In this document: positions 42,801 through 54,919 of the stretch, one piece after another
How positions within the stretch are numbered: position 1 is the first letter of the stretch
Layout of the letters: every line of letters begins with the position of its first letter
Assembly: GCA_037447655.1 (NCBI GenBank)
Contig: JBBHKE010000186.1
Coordinates: 33,166-97,165, forward strand
DNA: 64,000 nucleotides
Direction of reading: 5' to 3'
From: Zygnema cylindricum
Lineage: Eukaryota > Streptophyta > Zygnematophyceae > Zygnematales > Zygnemataceae
Notes under the pieces: generated by a model
Told to the model about the DNA's origin: nothing
Seen by the model: the letters and a program-made list of their open reading frames with translations, nothing else
Databases searched by the model: none
Made by a program: the position numbers and the translations under genes

Positions 42801-43722
42801 ATTAGCCTTTGATAGAAAAATATCTCTTTTTATGATTTTAGCTGGGTTTTGTACTATCATAGCCTATTATTATGTAGCCTGTTTTCCTATCTAGGTTTAT
42901 GGTATTTCATTCTTCTTTTAGTTAGATTTCTTCTACATACCTTAGGTATGATCAGATTCCGGTCAAAGAAAACATGTGCATATGCATCTTGACCTTAGCT
43001 TTTGAGTGAAAGGTCAAGTGACCCTAAAGGTAAGGAAAGGTCCTTCAGATATCGAGAAGTCACTCTTGGGATATTTTTCCCTTTTCTACTTAAACTTTTT
43101 TTCTTCTTATTTTATTGATTTCGGGAAGAAACCTTTCCGGTTATCTATCTTTCCACTCTTTTTTTGGTCGTCGTGTCTTCCCTCGATAGCCTTTAATCGA
43201 AAACTTCAACTGACTTTAACTAGTTTCATCGCAACCGGCTGTTTCTATGTTAAATGAACCAATTTTACTGCCCAAATGAACCGTTTTATCTATCGAAGGA
43301 ATCGTCAGTATAACCGAACTAACTGTTTCCAATGTCGTTTTCTCATAATTTCCGAGCAAATGAAACAGGTTTGGAGAAACATCGATGAAGGTCAAGAACC
43401 GGTTTCCATATGGTTCCCTCGAGCTCCTGAGGGATATGTTTCCCTAGGATGTGTGGCAGTCGACGACTTCTCGGAACCTTCCCAGAAAGATCTCAATTGT
43501 CCCCGGTGCGTAAAAAAGGACCAGGTTCAACGAACCCAACTTTTGGAGGATTCCATATGGGACATTGGGGTTTCCGAGGTTGCTCCGTGGGGGTTTTGGG
43601 TTTATGAGGTCGATAACGGGGCATGCACTTTTCGAGGCTTTAGAGAACCAATCAGTACGAGTACTATGGAGGCATGGAGAGTGAAGAGTTTGGAAAGTGG
43701 TGTGAGAGAGGGAGAGAGATAA
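14609..43722 (+). CDS. VPS13: VPS13-type lipid-transfer protein, C-terminal half, 18 exons seen
   Basis: Gene-level entry. VPS13 proteins are bridge-like lipid transporters at membrane contact sites. Exons: 14609-15415, 15731-16657, 17949-18016, 18471-18990, 19416-19517, 19778-19936, 20125-20309, 22103-22912, 23992-24169, 24516-24658, 24991-25117, 25379-25600, 25779-26138, 37750-37902, 38575-38856, 39247-39489, 41595-41703 and 43369-43722, about 1,915 residues. Order: dysferlin-type DysFN/DysFC repeat, the VPS13 adaptor/SHR-binding region, the LQVDNQL block, the VPS13_C region, then the plant-type GYVSVGD...PPEAV...[11 protein letters not shown]...PRAPEGYV tail. Codon phase agrees at every junction to 39489; the next does not join, so a short exon is missing. 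The N-terminal chorein half is absent. Confidence 0.92.
15420..15670 (+). repeat. CT/CCCTCC pyrimidine tract in intron
   Basis: Fills most of the intron between the DysFN and DysFC exons. Sense-strand pyrimidines. Confidence 0.9.
15731..16657 (+). CDS. VPS13: VPS13 exon: DysFC domain and start of adaptor region
   Basis: 309 codons. Opens with DysFC hallmarks: [12 protein letters not shown]...[11 protein letters not shown]...[10 protein letters not shown]. Then come [12 protein letters not shown], a Gly/Asn-rich linker ([18 protein letters not shown] near 16120-16190), and the VPS13 block [20 protein letters not shown] with [12 protein letters not shown]. Confidence 0.92.
17078..17694 (-). 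mobile_element. Family H TIR element, copy H1
   Basis: 617 bp with terminal repeats GGGTGAAGTACCATCAG and CTGATGGAACTTCACCC, flanked by TAA on both sides. The three-base TWA target site suggests PIF/Harbinger-type transposition. The centre is a near-perfect hairpin (ATTGACTACCCACCTC / GAGGTGGATAGTCAAT at about 17274-17310). An inverted relative is at 39773-40514. No transposase frame, so non-autonomous. Confidence 0.82.
17949..18016 (+). CDS. VPS13: VPS13 small exon
   Basis: [20 protein letters not shown] plus GN, ending in phase 2 and completing Arg with the next exon. Acceptor TTTTTCTTAG, donor GTAAAC. Confidence 0.85.
18471..18990 (+). CDS. VPS13: VPS13 exon, adaptor region
   Basis: [20 protein letters not shown]..., then [21 protein letters not shown] (GAGGGA)n insert at about 18890-18940 codes for Glu/Gly/Lys. 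Acceptor TTTGCAG, donor GTAAGT. Confidence 0.85.
19416..19517 (+). CDS. VPS13: VPS13 exon (34 codons)
   Basis: [20 protein letters not shown] then [14 protein letters not shown]. Acceptor TTCTTCAG, donor GTATGT, phase 0 at both ends. Confidence 0.82.
19778..19936 (+). CDS. VPS13: VPS13 exon, R[12 protein letters not shown] block
   Basis: [20 protein letters not shown] then [17 protein letters not shown]. The basic R-P-x-x-x-x-x-N-x-LG block is typical of the VPS13 SHR-binding region. Acceptor TTTTTGCAG, donor GTACTT. Confidence 0.9.
20125..20309 (+). CDS. VPS13: VPS13 exon ([10 protein letters not shown] block)
   Basis: [20 protein letters not shown] then YLLLRNS...[12 protein letters not shown]. 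Phase 2 at the end, completed by the G at 22103. Confidence 0.88.
20546..21506 (-). mobile_element. Family P TIR element, copy P1
   Basis: 961 bp with terminal repeats GGCCGTGTCCCCATAT and ATATGGGGACACGGCC, flanked by TTA/TTA. It sits in a VPS13 intron in the orientation opposite to P2. Shared interior words with P2 include the CTGTCGTTTT and CTTAGCGCCGTAC blocks. No transposase frame. Confidence 0.9.
22103..22912 (+). CDS. VPS13: VPS13 exon with purine-coded low-complexity insert
   Basis: 270 codons. Starts [20 protein letters not shown] then [17 protein letters not shown], the VPS13 'P-x-S-x-PFAWED' block. A Glu/Arg/Gly-rich insert (about 22430-22545) and a Lys/Glu/Asp-rich one (22600-22760) interrupt before [20 protein letters not shown]. 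The acceptor AAAAAAAG is poor but phase fits exactly. Confidence 0.87.
22919..23110 (+). repeat. (CT)n then (CTCTCCCC)n
   Basis: Pyrimidine satellite starting six bases after the exon end at 22912 and running up to the solo LTR at 23111. Confidence 0.95.
23111..23611 (+). mobile_element. Solo LTR of Copia family C2
   Basis: Starts TGTTAAAATT and ends ATGTCATCTACTGCCATA. Homologous to the C2 LTR at 35132-36095 (minus) and a fragment at 57240-57631: shared GCGCTTCTTAGAAGCGCAC-like block, AACTAAGGATC, CAAGTGACCTTT and AAAGTCAC. The five bases outside are CCTCT on the left and TCTCT on the right, inside a pyrimidine satellite, so the target-site duplication is only approximate. Confidence 0.85.
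23612..23933 (+). repeat. (CTCTCCCC)n 8-bp satellite
   Basis: Over 300 bp of an 8-bp unit, decaying into CCTCCCTT. Probably once continuous with 22919-23110 and split by the LTR insertion. It is open in several frames (Pro/Ser/Leu), which is not evidence of coding. Confidence 0.95.
23992..24169 (+). CDS. VPS13: VPS13 exon, LQVDNQL block
   Basis: [20 protein letters not shown] then [13 protein letters not shown]. The Q-x-DNQL...PV block is one of the most conserved VPS13 signatures. Acceptor CCTTTACAG, donor GTGAGT. Confidence 0.93.
24516..24658 (+). CDS. VPS13: VPS13 exon
   Basis: [20 protein letters not shown] then [11 protein letters not shown]. Acceptor TCTTTTAG, donor GTACGT. Phase 2 at the end, joining the next exon as E. 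Confidence 0.87.
24738..24884 (+). repeat. Poly(T) tracts in intron
   Basis: Nearly uninterrupted T runs. The Phe/Lys frames here are artefacts. Confidence 0.97.
24991..25117 (+). CDS. VPS13: VPS13 exon
   Basis: [20 protein letters not shown] then [20 protein letters not shown]. The ISGAKLKLT-like block before the C-terminal domain is typical of the family. Acceptor TTTTTGCAG, donor GTAAGT. Confidence 0.86.
25379..25600 (+). CDS. VPS13: VPS13 exon, entry to VPS13_C region
   Basis: 74 codons: ...[20 protein letters not shown], then [20 protein letters not shown]. The PLxLL-GVxxLG block opens the conserved C-terminal domain. Acceptor TTTGCAG, donor GTATGT. Confidence 0.93.
25779..26138 (+). 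CDS. VPS13: VPS13 exon, glycine-rich VPS13_C core
   Basis: 120 codons: [20 protein letters not shown], then [20 protein letters not shown]. The repeated small-residue amphipathic helices (G...G...[12 protein letters not shown]) are the hallmark of the VPS13/ATG2 C-terminal domain that contacts lipid droplets and mitochondria in studied homologues. Donor GTAAAA; the following intron received the C1 nest. Confidence 0.95.
26176..26564 (-). mobile_element. C1 3' LTR
   Basis: Minus strand starts TGTTGGAAGATTAGG and ends ATGTCTTCTCATTTGATA. The terminal 18 bases encode M-S-S-H-L-I, matching the gag start of relatives. Confidence 0.9.
26565..29543 (-). pseudogene. Decayed Copia pol (protease to RT), probably C2
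   Basis: Minus-strand remains in order: gag zinc-knuckle region about 29200-29300; protease-like block near 29120-29165 with Asp-Ser-Ser-Thr in place of DSGA; integrase about 28100-28600; RT block with KVIGSKWV near 27540; and YVDD repeats at 26930-27119. Many frames are broken and RNase H is missing or scrambled. The gag end at 29543 continues across the C3 insertion into 34852-35131, so this part belongs to C2. Where it passes into C1's 3' end is not clear. Confidence 0.8.
26930..27119 (-). repeat. 47-48-bp tandem repeat encoding the RT YVDD box four times
   Basis: Four near-identical units (starting about 26930, 26977, 27024 and 27072). On the minus strand each encodes [10 protein letters not shown]. 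The catalytic box of the Copia RT has been multiplied. Confidence 0.92.
29549..29942 (+). mobile_element. C3 5' LTR
   Basis: 394 bp, TGTTAGAAAAG...CCATAATA. Near identical to the 3' LTR except for about 25 bases missing near 29878 (a GTTTTACACAGTTC stretch kept at 34759). It includes the gag ATG at 29925-29927. Confidence 0.95.
29925..31481 (+). pseudogene. C3 gag-protease and start of integrase
   Basis: 519-residue frame from an ATG inside the LTR to TAA at 31479-31481. Seen: a UBN2-type gag (KWYQIEH-like start, [29 protein letters not shown]), zinc knuckle [14 protein letters not shown] (C-x2-C-x4-H-x4-C), Arg/Gly-rich stretch, protease [11 protein letters not shown], and the pre-integrase HLRFGH block. 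The stop falls just before the integrase zinc-finger cysteines (CSGC). Confidence 0.93.
29943..29953 (+). promoter_or_regulatory. C3 primer-binding site of the half-tRNA type
   Basis: GGTTATGGGCC directly abuts the LTR. It is complementary to the anticodon-arm region of initiator tRNA-Met, as used by Drosophila copia, rather than to a tRNA 3' end. The same word follows the LTR in C1 (37205-37215, minus) and C4 (42060-42070). It lies inside the gag frame and encodes G-Y-G-P. Confidence 0.85.
31482..32637 (+). pseudogene. C3 integrase remnant, two frameshifts
   Basis: SDLCG and TDNGGEF supply the catalytic Asp residues and [10 protein letters not shown] the Glu context. The frame changes near 31660 (bases missing in the DDAT...CH block). 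It changes again at about 31953-31978, where a 13-bp GGGGAGAATCTGT is duplicated. A proline/serine-rich linker at 32270-32600 follows, as usual between Copia integrase and RT. Confidence 0.9.
32638..32863 (+). mobile_element. 226-bp tRNA-containing unit inserted in C3
   Basis: Starts GTCCACTTTGGACTCCACACG and ends CGCCGATT. It interrupts the linker between integrase and RT of C3. Essentially the same unit occurs inverted at 40976-41202, which defines both ends. It contains TATAAAT at about 32706-32712, a tRNA gene-like sequence and a TTTT just after it. The target-site duplication is not clear. Confidence 0.8.
32739..32810 (+). tRNA. tRNA-like gene, anticodon loop atypical (GGT if canonical)
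   Basis: 72 nt. The acceptor stem GGCCGGG/CTTGGCC pairs with two G-T pairs. The D arm is GCTC/GAGC. The A box TAGCTCAGTTGG and B box GGTTCGAACCC are good, and the T stem CCGGG/CCCGG is perfect. The anticodon stem has four pairs and an A-A mismatch. The loop ACGGTTC lacks U33 and gives GGT (Thr) by position. TTTT follows at 32811. It may be transcribed by Pol III but is probably not a standard decoding tRNA. Confidence 0.7.
32864..34414 (+). pseudogene. C3 reverse transcriptase-RNase H remnant
   Basis: RT from [14 protein letters not shown] through [25 protein letters not shown] (about 33457-33477) and RNase H with [17 protein letters not shown] and a KHIDIQFHF end. Defects: TGA at 33185-33187 where relatives have Trp, and TAG at 34061-34063 in place of Gln before the STEAEY block. 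The N-terminal edge is frame-shifted around 32930. Ends at 34414, 13 bases before the 3' LTR. Confidence 0.93.
34428..34846 (+). mobile_element. C3 3' LTR
   Basis: 419 bp. It also ends with the gag start: ATGACTTCATCCATAATA, followed at once by the target-site copy TGTTG. This proves that the ATG is part of the repeat and not just internal sequence. Confidence 0.95.
34852..35131 (-). pseudogene. C2 gag N-terminal fragment
   Basis: Minus strand, after the LTR end: ...EHLLRRKK-like start, then [20 protein letters not shown] and [13 protein letters not shown], homologous to C3 gag. It breaks at the C3 insertion (TGTTG) and continues at 29543. Confidence 0.85.
35132..36095 (-). mobile_element. 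C2 5' LTR, interrupted by MITE M1
   Basis: LTR sequence at 35132-35490 and 36031-36095 is split by M1. On the minus strand it starts TGTTGAGTTT and ends ATGTCATTTAGTGCAATA. It matches the solo LTR at 23111. C2 appears to have inserted into C1 gag. The 3' end of C2 is not recognisable. Confidence 0.8.
35491..36030 (-). mobile_element. Family M MITE, copy M1
   Basis: 540 bp with terminal repeats CTACACCGTGAATCGCTTATAGTG and CACTATAAGCGATTCAGGGTGTAG. It is the reverse complement of M2 (58708-59244) along most of its length. The TA within CTA/TAG could be the target site. No coding capacity. Confidence 0.88.
36101..37215 (-). pseudogene. C1 gag remnant
   Basis: Minus strand from [11 protein letters not shown] at 37215: ...[20 protein letters not shown], then [19 protein letters not shown], homologous to C3 gag; broken by stops. 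Around 37075-37245 the LTR-end/primer-site/gag-start segment is present twice (a GGTTATTGGCC copy besides GGTTATGGGCC). Confidence 0.85.
37216..37682 (-). mobile_element. C1 5' LTR
   Basis: 467 bp, longer than the 3' LTR because a stretch around TTTATAGACAGATC...GTACCTAAGG is duplicated (37415-37525). Ends TCTTCTCATTCAATA; here the gag ATG is GTG. Confidence 0.88.
37750..37902 (+). CDS. VPS13: VPS13 exon after the retrotransposon nest
   Basis: 51 codons: ...[20 protein letters not shown] then RLVLLQ. The I-L-V-x-T-x-x-RLVLLQ strand belongs to the PH-like module of VPS13. Acceptor TTTGGCAG, donor GTAAAT. Phase matches 26138, so the 11.6-kb intron still splices in principle. Confidence 0.9.
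38155..38325 (+). repeat. (TTTCTTC)n/(TTTCTCC)n microsatellite
   Basis: Pyrimidine repeat on the sense strand within a VPS13 intron. Confidence 0.95.
38575..38856 (+). CDS. VPS13: VPS13 exon, [14 protein letters not shown] block
   Basis: 94 codons: ...[20 protein letters not shown], later [12 protein letters not shown] and [12 protein letters not shown] decayed copy of its last ~70 bases plus donor follows at about 38922-38985. Confidence 0.92.
38922..38990 (+). repeat. Decayed duplicate of the preceding exon's 3' edge
   Basis: TTGGGCCGTTAATTTGGCGG...AAAAACAGGTGAAAA repeats the end of exon 38575-38856 including its donor, with about 20% differences and no acceptor upstream. Confidence 0.8.
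39247..39489 (+). CDS. VPS13: VPS13 exon, start of plant-type tail
   Basis: 81 codons, Ser/Arg-rich ([20 protein letters not shown]), ending [20 protein letters not shown]. The F-x-x-IW block precedes the 'WRP...GYVSVGD' domain of plant VPS13 proteins. Donor GTGAGC in phase 0 does not fit the next exon found. Confidence 0.85.
39773..40514 (+). mobile_element. Family H TIR element, copy H2
   Basis: Homologous in reverse to H1: shared CTCTGATGGAA ends, GGAAAACAACATTACA, CCACGATGGACTACCACC and a central palindrome-like ACTAGCCACTTCCC/GGTGGTGGGTAG. Terminal repeats GGGTTCCATCAG and CTGATGGAAACTCAC. Longer and more diverged than H1. Confidence 0.75.
40976..41202 (-). mobile_element. Second copy of the tRNA-containing unit
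   Basis: 227 bp, reverse complement of 32638-32863 with few differences, including TATAAAT ahead of the tRNA and TTTT after it. It lies in a VPS13 intron, antisense to the gene, next to a purine-rich tract. Confidence 0.85.
41029..41100 (-). tRNA. tRNA-like gene, second copy
   Basis: Same cloverleaf as 32739-32810 with acceptor GGCCGGG/CTTGGCC, A box TAGCTCAGTTGG, B box GGTTCGATCCC and loop ACGGTTT (GGT by position, no U33). The differences preserve pairing: C-to-T in the T arm pairs as G-T. Confidence 0.7.
41205..41450 (+). repeat. GGGAGG-rich purine tract
   Basis: Gly/Glu/Arg-coding purine repeat in a VPS13 intron, directly beside the tRNA unit. Purines on the sense strand, unlike most tracts here. 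Confidence 0.9.
41595..41703 (+). CDS. VPS13: VPS13 exon, YVSVGD...PTGYEL block
   Basis: [20 protein letters not shown] then [16 protein letters not shown]. This matches the plant VPS13 tail (G-Y-x-S-x-GD...PP...LP-GYDLVWRN). The first base must complete a codon begun elsewhere; with exon 39489 ending in phase 0, a short exon carrying the 'WRP..P.G' residues is missing or unrecognised. Confidence 0.9.
42042..42194 (+). pseudogene. C4 gag N-terminus
   Basis: [20 protein letters not shown] then [16 protein letters not shown], homologous to C3 gag; runs into the minisatellite and stops. The first six codons lie in the LTR. Confidence 0.88.
42168..42625 (+). repeat. ~19-bp minisatellite TCTCTAACCTTCAATCGCT
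   Basis: Roughly 20 imperfect units replacing the central coding region of C4. It begins inside gag and ends just before the RNase H tail. Confidence 0.95.
42792..43188 (+). mobile_element. C4 3' LTR
   Basis: Starts TGTTCGAAAAATTAG after GAAGTGAGG and ends GTGTCTTCCCTCGATA, the diverged equivalent of the M-S-S-x-x-I gag start. Confidence 0.85.
43369..43722 (+). CDS. VPS13: VPS13 exon, VWRN...PRAPEGYV block; probably the last
   Basis: [20 protein letters not shown] then [20 protein letters not shown], a cysteine pair (CPRC), and [12 protein letters not shown]. This is the plant VPS13 motif VWRN...SIWHPRAPEGFVSPGCVAV...EP. In plants the protein ends soon after. Here the frame reaches TAA at 43720-43722, or splices at a GTGAAG donor at 43681. 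Confidence 0.92.
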   Translation, partial: VWRNIDEGQEPVSIWFPRAPEGYVSLGCVAVDDFSEPSQKDLNCPRCVKKDQVQRTQLLEDSIWDIGVSEVAPWGFWVYEVDNGACTFRGFREPISTSTMEAWRVKSLESGVREGER

Positions 43723-44600
43723 GGGAAGCTTGTTGGGGTTTTTTGGGTTTTTTGGGGATTTTTGGGGTTTGGGCGGTTTTTTTGGGGTTTTTGGGGAATT
43801 TTTGGGTGATTGGTTTATGTGAAATAATAATTACTGTTGTCCTTTTTTCAAGAAGATTGTTGTTGGAAATTGTTTTTAAGAGGAAAATTTATGTTTAAAG
43901 TTTTGTGATATATAAGCTTTTAGTTTTTTTTTCAAACAAGTAAAGTCAAAACTTAATTTTTGCAACTTCTTTTGTAGTTGAAACTGTATAGTGTTTTTTG
44001 TAGATATGTCTTTTTTTTCTTTCCTTTTCTTTTTTTTCCTTTTCTTTTCCATTTTCTTTCTTTTTTCCTTTCTCACTTTCAGGCTTTTTTTCAATCGTAA
44101 TTGGATGATCGAAATTGTACAGTTTTTGCTTATATACCTTCTCTCTTTCCTTTTTGTTTCCCACAATAAATGTATTAGTTTCTATCAAATAAGAGACTTA
44201 CAAAGAAAATTATAGATATGTGATATCCTTTTTGTGACCTTTTCTGGATTTTATTTTGACAATCGTTGATGGAAATATGTACTTTTACTTTTGTGACGTT
44301 CAAATTTTTTGTTATTGTTTAAGTTTATTTGTCTTTTGGCGTTTTTTTTCTATTTTTTTTATTTATTTTAAAGAAAATGAATGGAATTATAATGGTGACC
44401 TCGTTGGAAAATTAATGTTGCGTCGTCAAATGCTTTTTACTCGGTTTCCCGTTTTTTTTTTGTTTTTTTTTTACTTCATATTGTCAAAATGTTAATTATT
44501 TTATTTTGTTAATTTTACAAAAAAAAATGCGAAATGACCAAAGAATGCGTCGTTTTGGTTGGGCGCAAGTGGCTACGTCTTTCCGCCTCCAAAGCTATAG
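43723..44600 (+). other. 3' flank of VPS13, no gene recognised
   Basis: T-rich sequence. A conventional poly(A) signal is not clear, though ATAAA-type words occur. A short frame near 44370-44400 has no family resemblance. Confidence 0.4.
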
Positions 44601-45285
44601 TACAATTTACGTACAAGGTCAATCCATTGAAGAGCTTTGATTTGCGAAAAAGTGTAATCAACTCGTTAAAATTCCGTTGCGTCTGTGAACGTTGGTCGTC
44701 AAGAGAAATCAACAATCGACACGGTTGGCCAAATGCTGCGTTAATAAAATTGCAACTGAAAAGTCGTGAAATCAAGCTACTCAAATTGAAAGTTCTAGAA
44801 GCCATGTGCGGAAAATTGAACACGCACAAAATGAAATAAACAGTGTACACGAAATGAAAGCATGCATGCGTGAGAGTATCAATAAAACGAAATGAACAAA
44901 AGAATGTGCATGGTAACGCGCGACCCAGTTAGACCATGCTGTTTACGAGCCAGTGTTGGTAATTGACATGGACAACGACATCGATTGAAGCCAACATGTG
45001 CTTAAACTGTGGAGCTCACATAGCTTTTGTCCATTAATTTGGTGAGAAAGTGGGCTTACGTGTCACACTTTTATTTACATGTGGTCCTCGCAATTTTGCT
45101 AAAGTACCATTTGGTCGACGATGTGGATTGTTGATTTTTATTGACGATCGATGTTCACAAACGTGGCGAAATTGTAACGGGTTGATTAAACTTTTTGGCA
45201 AGTCAAAGGTCTTCAATGGATTGACCCTCTTATCCCAGCTCAAGGTTTCCAAATTTGTACCAATGTGCACGTAAATTGTACTATT
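44601..45285. mobile_element. Fold-back element with ~150-200-bp inverted arms
   Basis: Left arm about 44601-44753, right arm about 45090-45285, clearly reverse complements: GTACAATTTACGT, GTCAATCCATTGAAGA, TTTAATCAAC-type, TTCCGTTGCGTCTGTGAAC / TTCGCCACGTTTGTGAAC, and ATCAACAATC. Its reading frames are arm-derived. Lies between the convergent VPS13 and carboxylesterase genes. Confidence 0.8.
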
Positions 45286-46013
45286 TTGTACAAGCCCAAG
45301 TTGCGCTCTCATACTCTTCAAGTAGACTCCTCATTAATAACATGGCCTGCTGAGCTAAAGTAAAATATCCTCCGGCACTTTTGCTCTTAATGAACAACCT
45401 TCTCATGGCATGACAATAATCTGACATGCTACCATGTGTACGTATACTCGAAAATTTTCATGCCTAAATTTGTTTGATATATGACATTTGTCTGCACATA
45501 CATAGCATGGACTATATGCGTATGGATTGGATATGCATGGACTGTAAACCAAATTTCAGCAATATAATTTAAACCAGAAGTAAAACCACAGTCAGAGCAA
45601 GCACAATAGTAAACAGTCAAGTCAAGCACAATAGAACACAAAAAGTAAAGTCAAGTTGCACTTGGTGCTCTCATTTCCTAAACTCTGTAGAATGTACATT
45701 TTATATCCTTTGAGGATTCCTGCTTGATCTAAATACTCTCCTCTGCTTAAAGATCACAAACAATCTAAAAAACGTATATACAGGGTGAACCAAAAAGTTA
45801 GCCGCAAAAATTTGTTACGATTAGAATGGTCCTGTCATAATATCAGCACCCCTATTTTGGGGGAGATGAGTTTCACTTCTATATTCGTTGGCGGCCGCTC
45901 GTATCACTCTAGTTAGAAAAACGGTTCAGCTAAGTAATTCAAAATCCACACTAAAATATTCTATGTCCTAGACTTCAAGTTTAGACTTATTAAAACTTAC
46001 TTTCCAATAATAG

Positions 46014-46810
46014 GAACAAACGTCAACAATTTGTTGAAAATGTCAACAATTTGTTGTTAATAAAGCTTCTAAACGATAAATTCATTTCCTTTAGATTAAA
46101 AAAAAGAGAAAAAAAAATACACGTCACTTGACACCAACATGTTGAAGACTAAAGTAAACATTACAATACAAAACAAAACATTTTAAAAACAAAATCACAC
46201 TCACGCTCACAAAATTTAGACAAAAACGGGTCAATATTTGGGTCAGTATTTTCTTTTTAATAATCTCGGAGCAATCTCTCGTTTACACAAATCTTTTCCT
46301 TTTTTGTACAACAGTTTTTAAAACTACCCCCTGTGCTATTTTTTGTGTTTAAGTTAACAATTCTTTACATTTAGAAGTCATTTACATTTTGGTTTTGCAG
46401 TTTTTAGGGTTTTTAGATTTTTATGGTTTTGCAAAAAATAAAACTTCTGCACAAAAACAAGTCATAGGAACAAACTTCAACGATTTGTTGAAAAGGTTCT
46501 GAAGTTCATTGAGCTTCTAAACAATAAATTCATTTCCTTTAGATTTATATTAAAATGGAAAAAAAAAAAAAAAACTCGTCAATTGACACCAACGCGATTG
46601 AAAACAAAGTAAACATGACAATGCAAAACAAAACATTGTACAAAAAAAAATCACACTCGCAAAGTTTGGGTCGATAATTTTTTTTTGGAGCTATCTCTCG
46701 TTTGTACAAAACTTTTTCTTGTTCAGATGTACAATACTTTTCAAAAACTACATTCTGTGCTGTGTTTTGTGTTGAAGTTATCAATTTTTGACATTTGGAA
46801 GTTACTTTCC
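46014..46810 (+). repeat. Tandem duplication of a ~455-bp AT-rich segment
   Basis: 46014-46395 and 46468-46810 match along their length (GGAACAAAC, GATAAATTCATTTCCTTTAGAT, TTGACACCAAC, CAAAACAAAACATT, TCTCTCGTTT) with many substitutions. No coding signal. Confidence 0.8.
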
Positions 46811-47251
46811 GTAGGAAAGTTTCGATGAATTAAGTTCAAAAACCTTAGCCCTAATTTCATACTCTATTTTAACAATGCAAATGCTTAAATTAAGAAAAGA
46901 AAGAAAAAAATATATAGGAATTAAAGAAAAACTACCCGACACATCTATTTTCAATCTAAATTGACTCACATTTTAAGTTTTGCAAAATTTCAAATGTTGG
47001 CAACAATGTTGACAAATTACTTTAGACAGCAAATTTGCCTCCATTTTCATTTCTCATTTTTCTTTTTTTTTTCTTCTTGAATTCTTAGCTAGAGAATGGA
47101 AGAACTGGCCACATCCCTAATTACATTGATGATGTCAAAAAACAAAAATGCTGAAATTGAAAGATCCGGGAAAGTAGACTCGACAAAATCAGAATCTTTC
47201 TCTCGTCTTTTTCAAAAAAAAAAAATATTTTTGTTGTGCTTTTTCTCTCCT

Positions 47252-54155
<6,904 letters not shown>

Positions 54156-54625
54156 GAAGGAGGGAGGAGAGAGAGGAGGAGGAGGATGGGGAGGGAGAGG
54201 GAGAGGGAGAGGGAGAGGGAGAGGGGGAGGGAGAGGGAGGGGGAGGGGGAAGGGAAAAAGGGGGGAGGAGAGGGAGGGGGAGGGGGGGGGAGTGGATTCT
54301 TCATGGTTTAAAGTAGATGTTATAGAGGGGAAGGGGGGAGGAGGGAAGAGGGTGGGATGTGAGAGGAATGATAAAAGGCAAAATGAGAGAGAGAGGGAAG
54401 AGAGAGAAAGGAAGAGAGAGAGGGAGGGGGAGGGAGAGAGAGAAGCTGGAGGGAAGGAGGGAGAAGAAAATATTGAAAAGGGAGAGGAGGGAAAGAGAGG
54501 GAAAGAAAAATTGTAAGGCTTGTGGAAAGGAGGGAGAGGAGAAAAACTATACGAAGGGAGAGAAGCCGAGGAACAACAAGTTGGGAGGGGGGGAGAGGGA
54601 GAGGGAGGTAGAGAAAAAACAAAAA
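54156..54625 (-). repeat. GGGAGA-rich purine tract upstream of carboxylesterase
   Basis: Several hundred bp of GGAGAGGGA units (pyrimidines on the gene's sense strand). Probably 5' flank or a first intron. Confidence 0.9.
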
Positions 54626-54853
54626 AGTACGTCGTTAGTATGTGTACGGTCGGTGATGGTTTGCAACTGTGCTTGATGACGTGGCAAGGAAAGCGACGTT
54701 CCCTCATCTTTTTTTTTGTCCTTTTCTGCAATGGCGCGCGCGCGCACAATAATACTCGTCTCTGATTGGCCAAAATTGCATTTGCTAATTCCGCACTTTA
54801 CGGAGTACTGGTTTTGTTTTTTCTGATGTACGGATTCATAATTCAAATTTCGA

Positions 54854-54893
54854 CATTATATAAAGGACAGCGGGATTGCCGGGAGAGCTGCAT
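54854..54893 (+). promoter_or_regulatory. TATA-box-like sequence with downstream ATG, plus strand
   Basis: TTATATAAAGGACAG at about 54855, then GCATGG at 54889. An ATTGGCCAA lies upstream at about 54765. The short frame after it is broken by element P2 at 54920. Possibly a promoter stub left by that insertion. Confidence 0.3.
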
Positions 54894-54919
54894 GGTTTCT
54901 CAGGTTCTCAAATCACTTA

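Larger units (their letters stand above)
41755..43188 (+). mobile_element. Copia C4, internally deleted and filled with a minisatellite
   Basis: 5' LTR remains to 42059 (5' boundary lost), primer site 42060-42070, gag start 42042-42194, minisatellite about 42168-42625, an RNase H tail about 42655-42790 and 3' LTR 42792-43188. Protease, integrase and most of RT are gone. It sits in the VPS13 intron between GYEL and VWRN, whose exons still join in phase. Confidence 0.88.

Noticed and set aside
43276-43368. Start of VPS13 exon at the ATG 43276
   Set aside because: The in-frame stretch before 43369 lacks family residues, while acceptor CAG at 43366-43368 gives the exact GYEL|VWRN join.
44534-44839. 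101-residue plus-strand frame as a gene
   Set aside because: It is one arm of an inverted repeat whose other arm gives a similar frame on the opposite strand.
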